From NCBI GenBank assembly GCA_902800185.1, contig CADCDK010000002.1, positions 1-49,650 on the forward strand: a stretch of DNA of 49,650 nt. Direction: 5' to 3'. This document shows positions 37,801 through 46,377 of this stretch, piece by piece. Each line of letters begins with the position of its first letter. Within the stretch, counting starts at the first letter, position 1. The notes under the pieces are model-generated. The model did not search any database, was not told the DNA's origin, and saw only the letters and a list, made by a program, of their open reading frames with translations. Both the position numbers and the translations under genes were made by a program. The stretch comes from an uncultured Prevotellaceae bacterium. GTDB lineage: Bacteria > Bacteroidota > Bacteroidia > Bacteroidales > Bacteroidaceae.

Positions 37801-40800
37801 GGCTCGGTCGTTGGTGATGACAGGATTCAGGCCACAGGAGAGACTGCCGCCCGCCACCGTGCAGGTGAAGGTCTTTTCGATAGAGCCCAACGTTGCCTTG
37901 ACGGTTACCTCCTGCACACCCTCAACGGTCAGCGTACTGCCGGAGAGCGATACGGTGGGAAGAGGATTGACAACGCTGAACGTGACCAGGTCTTTCAGAC
38001 TGGCATCGGTGTTTCCGTCTGTTCCGTAGGTGGTGATGCAGTCTTTCAGGTTGAAGGTGGCGGATGCCCCACTGACGTTCTGACTGCTGTTGGCGGTGAC
38101 CAGATGGACGACACGGGCCGTATAGGTGCCCGTCTTGCCGGAAAGAATGCCGGTTCCGCTACCGGTTGCCGTCACGGTGAAGACGCCGTAGTGGTCGCTT
38201 TCAATGGTCACGACACCCGTTTCGGTGTTGATGGCGCTTACGGGGGTTCCCGTTGTATTGCTGGTCACATAGCTGAGTGTAGCTGTACCATGGTTCATCA
38301 CGGTGTTGGTCCAGGTGCCTTCATCCACATCGACATAGGTGTCCGTGCCATGTTCAAAGACCATGTCGGCAGATACCTTGATATAGCAGATATGCAGGTG
38401 CAGGTTCGATGAGGGATTCTTGATGATGAAGTAGCCGTCGTTCTTGGCCAGGAAGATCTGCGACTCGGCAGCTCCCTCGTTCACATAGTATTCGGTGACA
38501 TCATCACCGGCAAGCGTGGTGACTCCCTCCAGTTCCATCTCGGACATGCTGGCCTCAGAGTAGGCATTGATTTCGATGAGCATATTTCTCTTGACGGGAA
38601 CCTTCACTTCGCCACCTCCGTTGGGGGATTGTGTGCGTCCCATGAGGTGCAGGAAACCGTGGTTGCTGTGAAGTATTCGGTGACTGCCTCGGGTTTGTAG
38701 GGTGAAGGCGACGGGGAGCGGCGTGCCATCGGTTCTTAGGATATAGTCGAACTCAGCGTTGTCGCGTGAGACGTTCCAGCCGTTTTCAGTTCCGGACCAT
38801 CCATCACTTTCGTACATGCTCCAGTGGTCGGCCTGTGAATAGGTGCGGAAGTCCCACATGCCAGCAATCACTTTCAGCGTGATGGTCTTCACAAGGGGTG
38901 CATAGCTGGCTTTGTTGGCCACCTTCGGGTTCAGGGTCATGGTGACCTGTACCTCTCCGTTGTCGGCATTGCTGTCAACGGTCAACTCTCCCGTTGCGGG
39001 GTTGATGCTGACACCGGCAAGCGGTCGGGTGATGGCATAGGTGCCCGAGTTCTCGTAGATGGTATAGAGGTTTTCCTCACTCAGGATGGAGAAGATGGCG
39101 GGCAGATAGCTTTCGCCACTGAAGAGCACGTCGTTTTCGGCTCCCACAGCATCAATATAGCCGAAGGAAAGTTCGGCCGTCTTGCGCGTCACCTCGATTC
39201 GTTTCAGGGTAATGGAGGAGGCTCCAATATTCTTGATAGTCACATGGCCCGTGGCGGTGGTCTCAAAGGTTTCGTCGTCGGTCAGGACATCGTCGGGGGT
39301 GGTTTCCGTTCCTGTCAGCAGGACGGTGCCGCCGTTGGTGGTCAGCCTGAAGGTCAGTCCGTCTCCGGCAGGCACCTCATAGCTCTCCCCTACTCCTAAC
39401 ACCAGCTTGTTCTCTTCGTCACGCTCTTCCACGTAGTCACGGCTGTAGAGGCGTGTCTCGGCATAGCCGGCGTTAAAGTAGTTGGTCTCGGGGGTTACAG
39501 CAATCAGCTTGCAGACACCCTGTCCGATGTGTACCTTGTAGTCTCCGCTCACTTTGTCGCGGTAGTGGGTCATGTGGTCACTTCCGTCTTTCGTCTTGAC
39601 GGGGTCCATGTCGGTATTGGCATTGCCGAAACCGCTACCGTTTCCGTAGTGCGAGACGTTGCCATCAAAATAGACATCTCCATAGTAGGCCTTCGGGGTG
39701 CTGATGTAAAAGTCGTTCTCGATGTCGTCTCCGTCATAGCCATATACGAAGTCATCCTCAAACGTTAGGGTGACATCCTGTTTGCTGTTGTCGAATGTCG
39801 CACCGTTGTTCAGTGTGTAGGTGAGCTGCACCGCCTTGATGTTAAATGAGGTGCCGCTGCCGCTGGTCAGGGCGATGGTGATTTCGCTGCCCGACGGTGA
39901 GGCCCAGTTCTCGCTGTTCTTGCTTGTTGAGAGCGTCTTGCCGACACCGTTCACGGCCACCGTGGGGTCACTGGTCGCATTCTCGTAGATGATCATGACA
40001 TTGTTGATGGTCACGTCAGAGGCACTGCCAGAAGACAGGTGGGGCGTAATCTTCATCCAGTTGTTTGCGGAGCCGCCGGCATCATATCTGACAATAAAGT
40101 TCTTCGTGTCTTGGTATTTCCATCCGTCACCCTTGAAGGTAAGATTGAAGCCGGGGATGTTGCGGTCCAACTGGTTGTTCTCGCCGTTGGTATTGGGGAA
40201 GAACAGGAGCGACTGGTCTATCAGGTTGAAGATGACACCGTCGGTCTTGGTCATCACGAAGCTGTTGACCCAGAGCGTTGGCGAGTTGGCTCCGTCGTGC
40301 GGAGTCATCCATTGGGTTTCAGGAAAGACATAGTAGGTGTTGCCGCTGTTGAGCAGCGTGGAGAAAGAGTAGTCTTTCCACCCTTTGGCGGTGACCTCGC
40401 TGGCAGGAATGCGTTCCAGGATGCTTCCCTCGGAGTCGGTCAGGCGAATGCCATTGGCGTAATCCATGTAGCCGCGGAAGCTCAACAGACTGTTTTGCTT
40501 GGCCGTAATGACAAAGTAGGAGCCCATGGTGGGGATGCCACCGACTTGGTAAACATGCGAAAGGCCATTGGTATCGATACCCCTGACTCCGTGTTCTCCT
40601 GACAGGGTCTCTACAATCTGGACCTCATTCTCGTTTCCGAAACCCAGGGTCATCCAGCTTCCGTTGGCCGTCTGTGGCAGATAGCCGTCGCCAGTCACGG
40701 TGAAGGTTTCGGTAGTGGTGGGCGATGCGGGTGTAAAAGTGCTGGTAGCAGCCGTTTCGCCTGTTACCGTCACGGTATAGGTGGCAACATATTCCGCATT

Positions 40801-42255
40801 GCTCTTCCAGGTGTTGGAGGCCAATGCTGCGTTGGCATCGGTCAGCAGACATGCTGTGATCGTGGTGGTGCCGTTGTGCTGGGCCGACACCTGTCCTGTG
40901 GTTGCATTGACGGTTGCCACACCATTGTTGTCGGAAAGATAGCGGATAGTCTTGCCGGTCATGTCCAAACCGTTGGTGAGGGTGTTGGTAGTGGTGTTTC
41001 CCTTGGTGAGGTTGACCGAGGCGGCGGTGTAGCCAAAGATGACCTTGGCGTAAACATAGTCCAGGGCGTAGTTGTCATTTCCGCCAACAACCTGCACGGG
41101 CACGCCTTGCGGAACGGTAATATTCCCACTGGTGGTAGTCCCCCATGTACCGTTACCTGTATGGGTGAACACGGTACTGCCATTGACCTTGAAGGTGAAG
41201 TTATAGCCACTTCGGGCGTAGGAGGCTGCGGTCATCTGATAGACACCGGCAGGCAACTCAAAAGCGTTGACTTCCGAGGGTGCCTTTCCGCTTCCCATGC
41301 CGGAACAGCGGATGGCGTGGTAGTTATTGCCAACGATGGGTGTCAGGAAATCCTCGGCTTCACGGAAAGCTACCACATTCGTCTCCGCCGCGGTGTAGGC
41401 AATGCTGGCAGCTTTGTTGTCGGCATCGATGGTCAGTTGAAGACCATAGTGGGGGTCGATGCCTTGTGCATTGGAGCGATAGAGTGTGGTTCCACTCAAG
41501 ATGAAGCGATGATAGGGAATGGTAATAGAGACATCAGGACCCGCCTTACCCGAGACGATGGTCTGGCTGATGTCTCCCGTTGCGCTGACGGTGTAGGTAT
41601 AGAGCGTCTGACTGATGTTAACGCTCTGCAGGGTTTGATAGGAGCTGGTGAGACGCCCCACCTTCAGATAGCCCATCTTGATGGCACCCAGTTCAAGCAC
41701 GCCCACATTGGCTGTACCAGCCTTGGTTCCCGAGGGCATCACAATGGAGTAATCGACATCGCCGGTTCCTTGGGTGACGGTGATCGTGACAGCCCAGGAA
41801 GCATCGCCACGCACGTCGCTTTGGCTATTGGTCAGCTCGGTTTCGGTACCATTGATGACGATGGTGCCTCGCTTGTCCTGTCCATAGGTACGCAATTCGA
41901 TTTTTCCGAAAGAGAGGTAGTTGTAGCCTCCGCTACGACCCACGGACGAACCGGTGTTCCAGGTTGCCGTGATGCTGATCTGGGCGCTTGAGTTGACATT
42001 GGTGAGGGCACGCTGATATTCATAGCTGGCATTGCCACCACTACTCTTCAGTCCGCCATCGATGGCGAAACCTGTTCCTGCAGCATTGGCAGTCCAGTCG
42101 GTAAGGTCGGATGCCGACCACACCGTGGCAGGAAGCGAAGTGCCACGCTCGTAGAGGGTGGTCACCTCTTCTGCCCATGCCTCCCCTACCCCAGCCATCA
42201 GCAGGAGTGTCAGTAGCAGGTGCAAGCTTAACCGTATGTTGTTCCTTTTATTCAT
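34822..42255 (-). CDS. Giant secreted Ig-like/beta-sandwich protein (2,477 aa) inside the fimbrial operon
   Basis: A 2,477-aa secreted protein with a cleavable, non-lipoprotein signal peptide (LHLLLTLLLMAGVGEAWA). There is a CBM-like stretch near 299-400 (FREAEDFL, then FELPAGVYQMTAASY), a BIG2-type Ig-like domain near 420-490 (ATVNATTGQVSA), and similar Ig-like repeats near 1085 (SINPATGELTV) and 1345 (INTETGVVTIES). At least three W-F modules occur near 1133 (MWDFRTY), 1583 (HVWRFQH) and 1996 (TWDFTKYF). The end is LYNLQGQP...PGVYIRNGKKVIVRQ, a Bacteroidales C-terminal tail. It is placed 18 bp after one fimbrillin and 7 bp before another, so it is transcribed with fimbrial subunits. It lacks the fimbrillin motifs. 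A giant adhesin or matrix protein is the best guess; no catalytic motif was recognised. Confidence 0.85.
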   Translation of the reverse strand: MNKRNNIRLSLHLLLTLLLMAGVGEAWAEEVTTLYERGTSLPATVWSASDLTDWTANAAGTGFAIDGGLKSSGGNASYEYQRALTNVNSSAQISITATWNTGSSVGRSGGYNYLSFGKIELRTYGQDKRGTIVINGTETELTNSQSDVRGDASWAVTITVTQGTGDVDYSIVMPSGTKAGTANVGVLELGAIKMGYLKVGRLTSSYQTLQSVNISQTLYTYTVSATGDISQTIVSGKAGPDVSITIPYHRFILSGTTLYRSNAQGIDPHYGLQLTIDADNKAASIAYTAAETNVVAFREAEDFLTPIVGNNYHAIRCSGMGSGKAPSEVNAFELPAGVYQMTAASYARSGYNFTFKVNGSTVFTHTGNGTWGTTTSGNITVPQGVPVQVVGGNDNYALDYVYAKVIFGYTAASVNLTKGNTTTNTLTNGLDMTGKTIRYLSDNNGVATVNATTGQVSAQHNGTTTITACLLTDANAALASNTWKSNAEYVATYTVTVTGETAATSTFTPASPTTTETFTVTGDGYLPQTANGSWMTLGFGNENEVQIVETLSGEHGVRGIDTNGLSHVYQVGGIPTMGSYFVITAKQNSLLSFRGYMDYANGIRLTDSEGSILERIPASEVTAKGWKDYSFSTLLNSGNTYYVFPETQWMTPHDGANSPTLWVNSFVMTKTDGVIFNLIDQSLLFFPNTNGENNQLDRNIPGFNLTFKGDGWKYQDTKNFIVRYDAGGSANNWMKITPHLSSGSASDVTINNVMIIYENATSDPTVAVNGVGKTLSTSKNSENWASPSGSEITIALTSGSGTSFNIKAVQLTYTLNNGATFDNSKQDVTLTFEDDFVYGYDGDDIENDFYISTPKAYYGDVYFDGNVSHYGNGSGFGNANTDMDPVKTKDGSDHMTHYRDKVSGDYKVHIGQGVCKLIAVTPETNYFNAGYAETRLYSRDYVEERDEENKLVLGVGESYEVPAGDGLTFRLTTNGGTVLLTGTETTPDDVLTDDETFETTATGHVTIKNIGASSITLKRIEVTRKTAELSFGYIDAVGAENDVLFSGESYLPAIFSILSEENLYTIYENSGTYAITRPLAGVSINPATGELTVDSNADNGEVQVTMTLNPKVANKASYAPLVKTITLKVIAGMWDFRTYSQADHWSMYESDGWSGTENGWNVSRDNAEFDYILRTDGTPLPVAFTLQTRGSHRILHSNHGFLHLMGRTQSPNGGGEVKVPVKRNMLIEINAYSEASMSEMELEGVTTLAGDDVTEYYVNEGAAESQIFLAKNDGYFIIKNPSSNLHLHICYIKVSADMVFEHGTDTYVDVDEGTWTNTVMNHGTATLSYVTSNTTGTPVSAINTETGVVTIESDHYGVFTVTATGSGTGILSGKTGTYTARVVHLVTANSSQNVSGASATFNLKDCITTYGTDGNTDASLKDLVTFSVVNPLPTVSLSGSTLTVEGVQEVTVKATLGSIEKTFTCTVAGGSLSCGLNPVITNDRASAFVITLQGGGLSMSSTAPYSSTHYFDVSGMKSAAMGDIKASVNSLTFTENTESKTLTISGFDGVQKGGVIPIYASYVYAGNSYTIEGTLTIAYDSHVWRFQHNLIQGMNSDGEDKEEAAAGLASDALSGYGSSHGLTGGLRGWEPSTGTYAAYKDGGNTPTIDEPTDGGETSSSNHWHMIRKIGGHRDVSMVYYYNHPSEGNNALIIPETEGIHIYSTAANKQLGVEMNVGDNVSGVRSAQLVDGNYYCSNLMLLRGGKVVIPKVKPGQWIEVRWTRHKEDMGERILMKNLSDAGGKYIDDIYKIGNCYYNLGANSTSTYMFQVAAAGTERADGSKVTVDADGCVDVEFTIADNIYISIQQIELHELGWDYRSSMVHQLNGYVDNNGMTDEALEAAADSWTKSTAPQIDWQYLWDDNAPHTLTFLAKELQNAPNAPQEWEFSIDPTFTDAQLSYDQGMISEAKLYYNEGWGKVTIKLTSYSQNKKYVANQKEWTITFGQAPKQTYPYTWDFTKYFNRTRNNLGTNTWDADDDEMTVKYTNYDTNIYESYFVEGAQLVSHNLWEKTADGILPETAGLGFKLDNDADLVPDGTLTLDMQNHDVPDSKQHVSNKKTWAPSGGGLKIVGGGDIIVPRPPAPYENYYIYIHSSRRPTTVSNTWHKSAESGSYVNNNATDGQYKYQLKSDASGNVVIHFDNSSDAIVYAIGVTNVFKEVKKLGDKAWATESRDMAVDYTLDELLTTNPIEAYAIIQKGSNPVYSADKGKTTVRIEDQRYVIPANTGLILKQSSSVPGGVADKANYSIPLFAPAATTAQDNASEFAYNLMRPNLTSTEFTSETKNFNGTTVSDGTEYTIFFLTHRYMTWRKKGDSELTYDDHFTTGNVPAFYRMHLYGSTFDGETAAERNTLGANKAYLLLRSDLINAPIWRESGEPSREYIGIEGVSDMELIEEWERGDTDRPRNTLYNLQGQPMDADGPLMPGVYIRNGKKVIVRQ

Positions 42256-42256
42256 C

Positions 42257-42298
42257 TCTCATTCCTTCATTCCTCAGTTCTCATTCCTCACTCCCCTC
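42257..42298. repeat. Heptanucleotide tandem array at the fimbrillin/giant-protein junction
   Basis: Five clear 7-bp units (ccttcat, tcctcag, ttctcat, tcctcac, tcccctc at 42264-42298) plus a partial unit on the left. It covers the last codons and stop of the fimbrillin gene and the 18-bp gap up to the ATG of the 2,477-aa gene. Confidence 0.65.
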
Positions 42299-43608
42299 GC
42301 CAAAGACTCACTGGCACTGGTGCCCTGCTCAATGGTTACGGAGACGGGAACGGTCTGTTCCTGCCAGTCGGTAGCGGTGACGTCCAGATAGAACGAGTGC
42401 AGACCAATGACAAGATTGAGGTAATATTTGGTATCGGGTTTCAATTCCAGACCGCTGATGGTTGCCTTGCCAGCGTTTGCACCCGTATAGTCGAGACGGG
42501 TGTAGTGTCCTGTTGCGGTCAGGAAGGTTACATAGTATTCCACGGTGACGGTATAGTCTTTGTCCCCCGCTTCGGGAATGAACATCCAACATTGCTCCTT
42601 GTCGGTGGTGCCGTTGCGGGCAATGACCAACTGGCTGTTGGCGCTCTCGGTGACACCCGTGATGGAACTGACGTTCATGAGGTTATCGCGGATGGAGGCA
42701 TCGGTGGCAGCAGGAGCGGGGTCGAGCAGTTTCGGGTCTATCTCATCACCGCTGATGGTAAACTCGGTGAGCGAGCCTGCCTGATTGCTCCACAGCGGGG
42801 TATAGGCAACGGTGTTATGCAGGTTGAGTTTAGCCGTTTGATAGAGGGAACCGCTGGTACATTGCAGCTTGATGCTCTTGATGGTCACCTTGCAATTGGT
42901 TCCTAAGTATCCTGTCTCGGATTTGTCTCCCGGGTCGGTGAGGTTGTTGTTCTTATCCACAATGGCCTGTACGTGGTAGCCCAAGGCTGCCATGGCGTGA
43001 TGGAAGGTGAAGAGCACGTTACCGCCCGTCGCCGCCAGTGTCGTTGCCGTCCAAGGGAGTCCTGTGGTTCCACGGATGCCCCAGAGCAGATCGACACACT
43101 CGCTGGGCTTGGTGCCCACCTGGTAAGAGATGGCGGGAGCATCGGCATTGGAGGCATCGATAGCCGTAATGCCTTTCGTGCCCGAGCCTGCTGCCACATA
43201 GGGGGCATAGGCATAAAAGGAGATGGAACCGTCGGCAGGCCAGTCCTTGGAGGTGCCATAGCTCCAGAGATTGGGGTGGATATGCACCTCGCCGAGCTCA
43301 TCGGTGACGGAGCCGGCATAGGAGACTTCGCCATTGGAGAGCCAGCCCGAGGAGTAGCCTTCGGTGGCAGAATTGGCAAACACGCCGAAACCTGTCGTGC
43401 GGAGCACACCATCGTCGATGCAGCCTTCCTGTCCGGCACGGGTCTGCGGGCCTTCCACAGCCGCGCTGAGGCTGATGGCACTGCCTGTGGCGGGCGACGT
43501 GCTGTCGTCAGAGGTGCAGGCAGCCAACAGAAGTATGCAGAGTGCCAGGCACTTCGTGCTGAGCGTGTGGTATATGTTCTTCGGTTCTTTCATGCTTCTT
43601 TTTTTCAT
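42274..43608 (-). CDS. Fimbrillin-family lipoprotein
   Basis: A 444-aa precursor; lipobox LLAAC, lipidated Cys31. Fimbrillin features: AISLSAAVEGP, TRAG with Arg57, GFGVFAN, WSYGTSKDWP, ISFYAYAPYV, LLWGIRG, FTFHHAMAALGYHV and a C-terminal strand LKPDTKYYLNLVIGLH. The start ATG at 43606-43608 overlaps the previous gene's stop (ATGA), so I keep it in preference to a Met five residues later. The C-terminus (LARGVRNEN) is encoded by the beginning of a heptamer array and is probably not conserved. Its role is probably accessory. Confidence 0.9.
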   Translation of the reverse strand: MKKRSMKEPKNIYHTLSTKCLALCILLLAACTSDDSTSPATGSAISLSAAVEGPQTRAGQEGCIDDGVLRTTGFGVFANSATEGYSSGWLSNGEVSYAGSVTDELGEVHIHPNLWSYGTSKDWPADGSISFYAYAPYVAAGSGTKGITAIDASNADAPAISYQVGTKPSECVDLLWGIRGTTGLPWTATTLAATGGNVLFTFHHAMAALGYHVQAIVDKNNNLTDPGDKSETGYLGTNCKVTIKSIKLQCTSGSLYQTAKLNLHNTVAYTPLWSNQAGSLTEFTISGDEIDPKLLDPAPAATDASIRDNLMNVSSITGVTESANSQLVIARNGTTDKEQCWMFIPEAGDKDYTVTVEYYVTFLTATGHYTRLDYTGANAGKATISGLELKPDTKYYLNLVIGLHSFYLDVTATDWQEQTVPVSVTIEQGTSASESLARGVRNEN

Positions 43609-44963
43609 TCAATAACCACCAAGTGGTTGTCGTTCAAGGTGAGGCTGATGATCTTGTCCTTGCCTTGTTCGAGTGTCAGCTCGGTGCTGACGGTCTCGTT
43701 GCCGTAGGCCGACGTGAAGTTAAACGTGATGACTACCGTGGGACCGGGAATCTGCAGGATGCCCTTGATGTTCAGGGGGACGGTCGTGCCGTCGGTAACG
43801 GCTAACGACTGGTTGCCATCGACAGATGGGTCGAAGTCGTTGCGGGTATAGAGCTGTTCCGAGTCGTGGGCCGTAAGGTTGGACCAGGTGCCGTCGTCGA
43901 GCGAGAGGTCGCCACTTTCGTAGAGGCGCTGGGCAGGCTTGTCCTGAATGGTAATGCTCGTGAGGGTGACGGTGGTGCCGAACTTGTTGGTGAAGGTACC
44001 AAAGGTGATGTTGCCCAAGCTGTGGCGGAAGTCCAAGCTGATGCCGTAGCCCTCATGCGAGACGGATGCCCACATCAGGGTGTCGGTGTTCTCCTTGGCG
44101 GGGGTGAAAGTGTACTGTCGTGTGCTGGTGTTAATGGTCGGCGTGCTTTCGTAGGGGGCATAGGCGAACAACGCGTTGTTCACAGAAACGTAGAAAACGC
44201 CCGACTCGCCACTGCCGCGCTTGATGGTATGGGTGCCTGCCGCTATGCCGTGCAGGGTATAGACACGTCCGCCAATGATGGGCGAGGAACTGGCCAATGG
44301 CAGGGCCACATCGTCAAAGAGAAGGGTGTTGTCGCTCCAGTCGCTCTGCACGATGGTGATGGTGTTCACGCCAGTGGTCTCGAAGCTGATAACGGTCGAT
44401 GACTCCATCTTCAAACCTTGGGTGAACTTGATGTTGTCGAAGGTGCAGCCCAGGAACTTATCATCAAAATTGTGATTGCCCGTGAAGGAGTAATAGTCTT
44501 CCTGCGACTGCTCGTCCGCACCGTTGAAAGAGACCGAGATATTGAAGTTGCGGGGTAAGATCCATTTGTGGTTGGTCACGAAGAGCCAGCGGGACTGTGA
44601 GGGGTCCAAAGCATCCTCATACCACTGGGGGGTGTAGAACCAGATGACATTCTCCGGACTCCAGATGACAGGGTTGTTCATCAAATAGAACGAGGGACAG
44701 TAGAGACCGAAGCCATGATTATGGAGGAAGCTCATGGTCTCGCCGGCACGGGTGCCTACGGCGGCACTCTCCCAGGGCTGCTCGGTGATGGTAAACACGG
44801 GCTCAACCATATTGCTGACATCCTGACCGTCGGTGAACAAACCGTCGGTACTGTCGTCGGTGGTACAGGCGACCATCAGCACGATGCAGCAAAGGATGCA
44901 TAGTGCATGGTGCAGGGCGCGTAGTGCCGGGTTGCAGCTTCTGTTTGTATGTTGTTCTTTCAT
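43605..44963 (-). CDS. Fimbrillin-type lipoprotein with an inserted beta-sandwich domain
   Basis: A 452-aa precursor; lipobox LMVAC, lipidated Cys33. The N-terminal part has TRAG (Arg72) and GFGLYC, and the C-terminal part has FAYAPYEST, DFRHSLGNITFGTF and LTLEQGKDKIISLTL, all fimbrillin-like. Between them, about residues 135-260, is a segment with a different pattern: KMESSTVISFETTG, NTITIVQSDWSDN, VYTLHGIAAGTHTIKRGSG, ESGVFYVSV. It matches a beta-sandwich found next to pectate-lyase and other carbohydrate-active domains in Bacteroidales, so this looks like a domain insertion. The signal-peptide n-region NPALRALHHALCILCC is encoded by a heptamer array. The gene overlaps the next by 4 nt. Confidence 0.8.
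   Translation of the reverse strand: MKEQHTNRSCNPALRALHHALCILCCIVLMVACTTDDSTDGLFTDGQDVSNMVEPVFTITEQPWESAAVGTRAGETMSFLHNHGFGLYCPSFYLMNNPVIWSPENVIWFYTPQWYEDALDPSQSRWLFVTNHKWILPRNFNISVSFNGADEQSQEDYYSFTGNHNFDDKFLGCTFDNIKFTQGLKMESSTVISFETTGVNTITIVQSDWSDNTLLFDDVALPLASSSPIIGGRVYTLHGIAAGTHTIKRGSGESGVFYVSVNNALFAYAPYESTPTINTSTRQYTFTPAKENTDTLMWASVSHEGYGISLDFRHSLGNITFGTFTNKFGTTVTLTSITIQDKPAQRLYESGDLSLDDGTWSNLTAHDSEQLYTRNDFDPSVDGNQSLAVTDGTTVPLNIKGILQIPGPTVVITFNFTSAYGNETVSTELTLEQGKDKIISLTLNDNHLVVIE
44894..44935. repeat. Heptanucleotide tandem array within signal-peptide codons
   Basis: Six 7-bp units (ggatgca, tagtgca, tggtgca, gggcgcg, tagtgcc, gggttgc) cover codons about 10-24 of the fimbrillin-type gene 43605-44963, just before its hydrophobic core. 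Seven is not a multiple of three, so gain or loss of one unit would shift the frame. Confidence 0.7.
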
Positions 44964-44973
44964 CTCTTACTTC

Positions 44974-46356
44974 CTATTTCACATTGAGTTCATGGGTCTC
45001 AGTCTCAGGGTCACGCACCACGCCGTCGAGTGTGATGGGCGTTGCCCAGTCTTCCACACCCACCACGTTGAACTTCACCGTGGTCAGTCCAAGATACAGT
45101 TCAAGCGAATAGACCTTGTTGCTTTCGAAGGTGATGGAGCCTGCCGTGCGACTGATGTCGTTGCGCACGATGGAATAGTATCGGGGGTTGTTCAGCTTCA
45201 GGTTCGGGTCGTAGGTCACGACGTAATACACCACGCGGATGGTGAGCGGTTGCGACGTGGTGGTGGGTATGAACATAAAGTACGGCGAGCTGGCGTTGGA
45301 GAACAGCTGGTGAAGGGTGCTCGTCACGCCCGATGGCATGCCGTTGAAGTCCGCTACGGTGAGGGAAATGTCTTCGTGGTCGTCGGGCGTTCCTCCCCAA
45401 AGCAGGTCGTCGTGGATGGCATCGCCACTGATGGTGGGCGGCGTGGCGTTGGCGAAATCTTCCCATTTGGGCTTGGTGGCACTGACGGGGTTGGGGGCCA
45501 AGTACATATTGGCCTCACCGTAGATGGTGGGACTGGTAATCTGTACGCTCTCGATAAAGATCTTCGTGTTCGAGTCTGGCTCATCGGGATAGGTGGGGTC
45601 GGTGTCGTCCGTGTCAACATGATCGACGAGGGTGCGCACGTTGATGCCAATCTTCGAGAGGGCATGGATGAAGTTGAACTGCACCTGTCCATCCACATAG
45701 CCGGCACCATCCATCTTGTAGCGGTCGGTCTGACGAGACCAGAGCAGATCCACACTCTCCCAGGCCTTCCACGTGGTGTTGCGATAGGTGATGTACGAGT
45801 CACCGCTGTCATTGCCGTTGTCGCTCATGCCGACGATACCTTCGGCATCGGGTGTGCCGTCATCGTCTTCGTCCTCCGTTGTCTTGTCCGTGCCGTCGCT
45901 GTAGGGGGCGTAGGCAAAGAAGCTCAGGTAGCTGTGCTCCTGGCTGCCCTGTGCGGGCGGGGTCTGGTCATCGGCGGGCTGGTTGTCGTTGGGCCAGTAT
46001 TTGATGGGCTCATAGGCCCAGTGGTCACTCCCCCACTCCACTTCCTGGTTCCACATGAAGTTGAAAGGCTCCTGGCCTGTCGTGGCACCATCGAAGGCAT
46101 AGGTGGTGTTGCCGGTATGGATGGCAAAGACACCGAACTCCGCCAATTTCAAACGGGTGTTGTCGAGTTCGCCCACCTTCTCGCTGCCCGCAGGATAGAC
46201 CGCGCGTGTCTCCTGCTGCTTCGTCAGATAGGAGTCAAAGCTCACTGCCAGCGGCTGTTCGCTGACAATAGGCGCACCTCCCTCCTCGCCTGTACAAGCT
46301 GTCAGGCAAAAGACGAAAAACAGAAGAATTGTATAATATTTTGAACGAACTCCCAT
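44974..46356 (-). CDS. Fimbrillin-family lipoprotein, first gene of the second transcription unit
   Basis: A 460-aa precursor from ATG 46356; lipobox CLTAC with Cys21. The frame is open to 46380, but the predicted transcription start near 46371 rules out the upstream Met. Fimbrillin features: LAVSFDSYL, TRAVY with Arg51, EFGVFAI, FNFMWNQEVEW, YEPIKYWPN, LSFFAYAPY, VDLLWSRQ, FNFIHALSKIGINV, and LELYLGLTTVKFNVVGVEDW. An acidic insert of about 20 residues (DKTTEDEDDDGTPDAEG) follows FAYAPY. It is 10 bp upstream of the next fimbrillin gene. As the first accessory gene behind its own promoter it is likely a minor subunit placed near the stalk. Confidence 0.9.
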   Translation of the reverse strand: MGVRSKYYTILLFFVFCLTACTGEEGGAPIVSEQPLAVSFDSYLTKQQETRAVYPAGSEKVGELDNTRLKLAEFGVFAIHTGNTTYAFDGATTGQEPFNFMWNQEVEWGSDHWAYEPIKYWPNDNQPADDQTPPAQGSQEHSYLSFFAYAPYSDGTDKTTEDEDDDGTPDAEGIVGMSDNGNDSGDSYITYRNTTWKAWESVDLLWSRQTDRYKMDGAGYVDGQVQFNFIHALSKIGINVRTLVDHVDTDDTDPTYPDEPDSNTKIFIESVQITSPTIYGEANMYLAPNPVSATKPKWEDFANATPPTISGDAIHDDLLWGGTPDDHEDISLTVADFNGMPSGVTSTLHQLFSNASSPYFMFIPTTTSQPLTIRVVYYVVTYDPNLKLNNPRYYSIVRNDISRTAGSITFESNKVYSLELYLGLTTVKFNVVGVEDWATPITLDGVVRDPETETHELNVK

Positions 46357-46377
46357 TTTATATGGTATAAAACCTTG

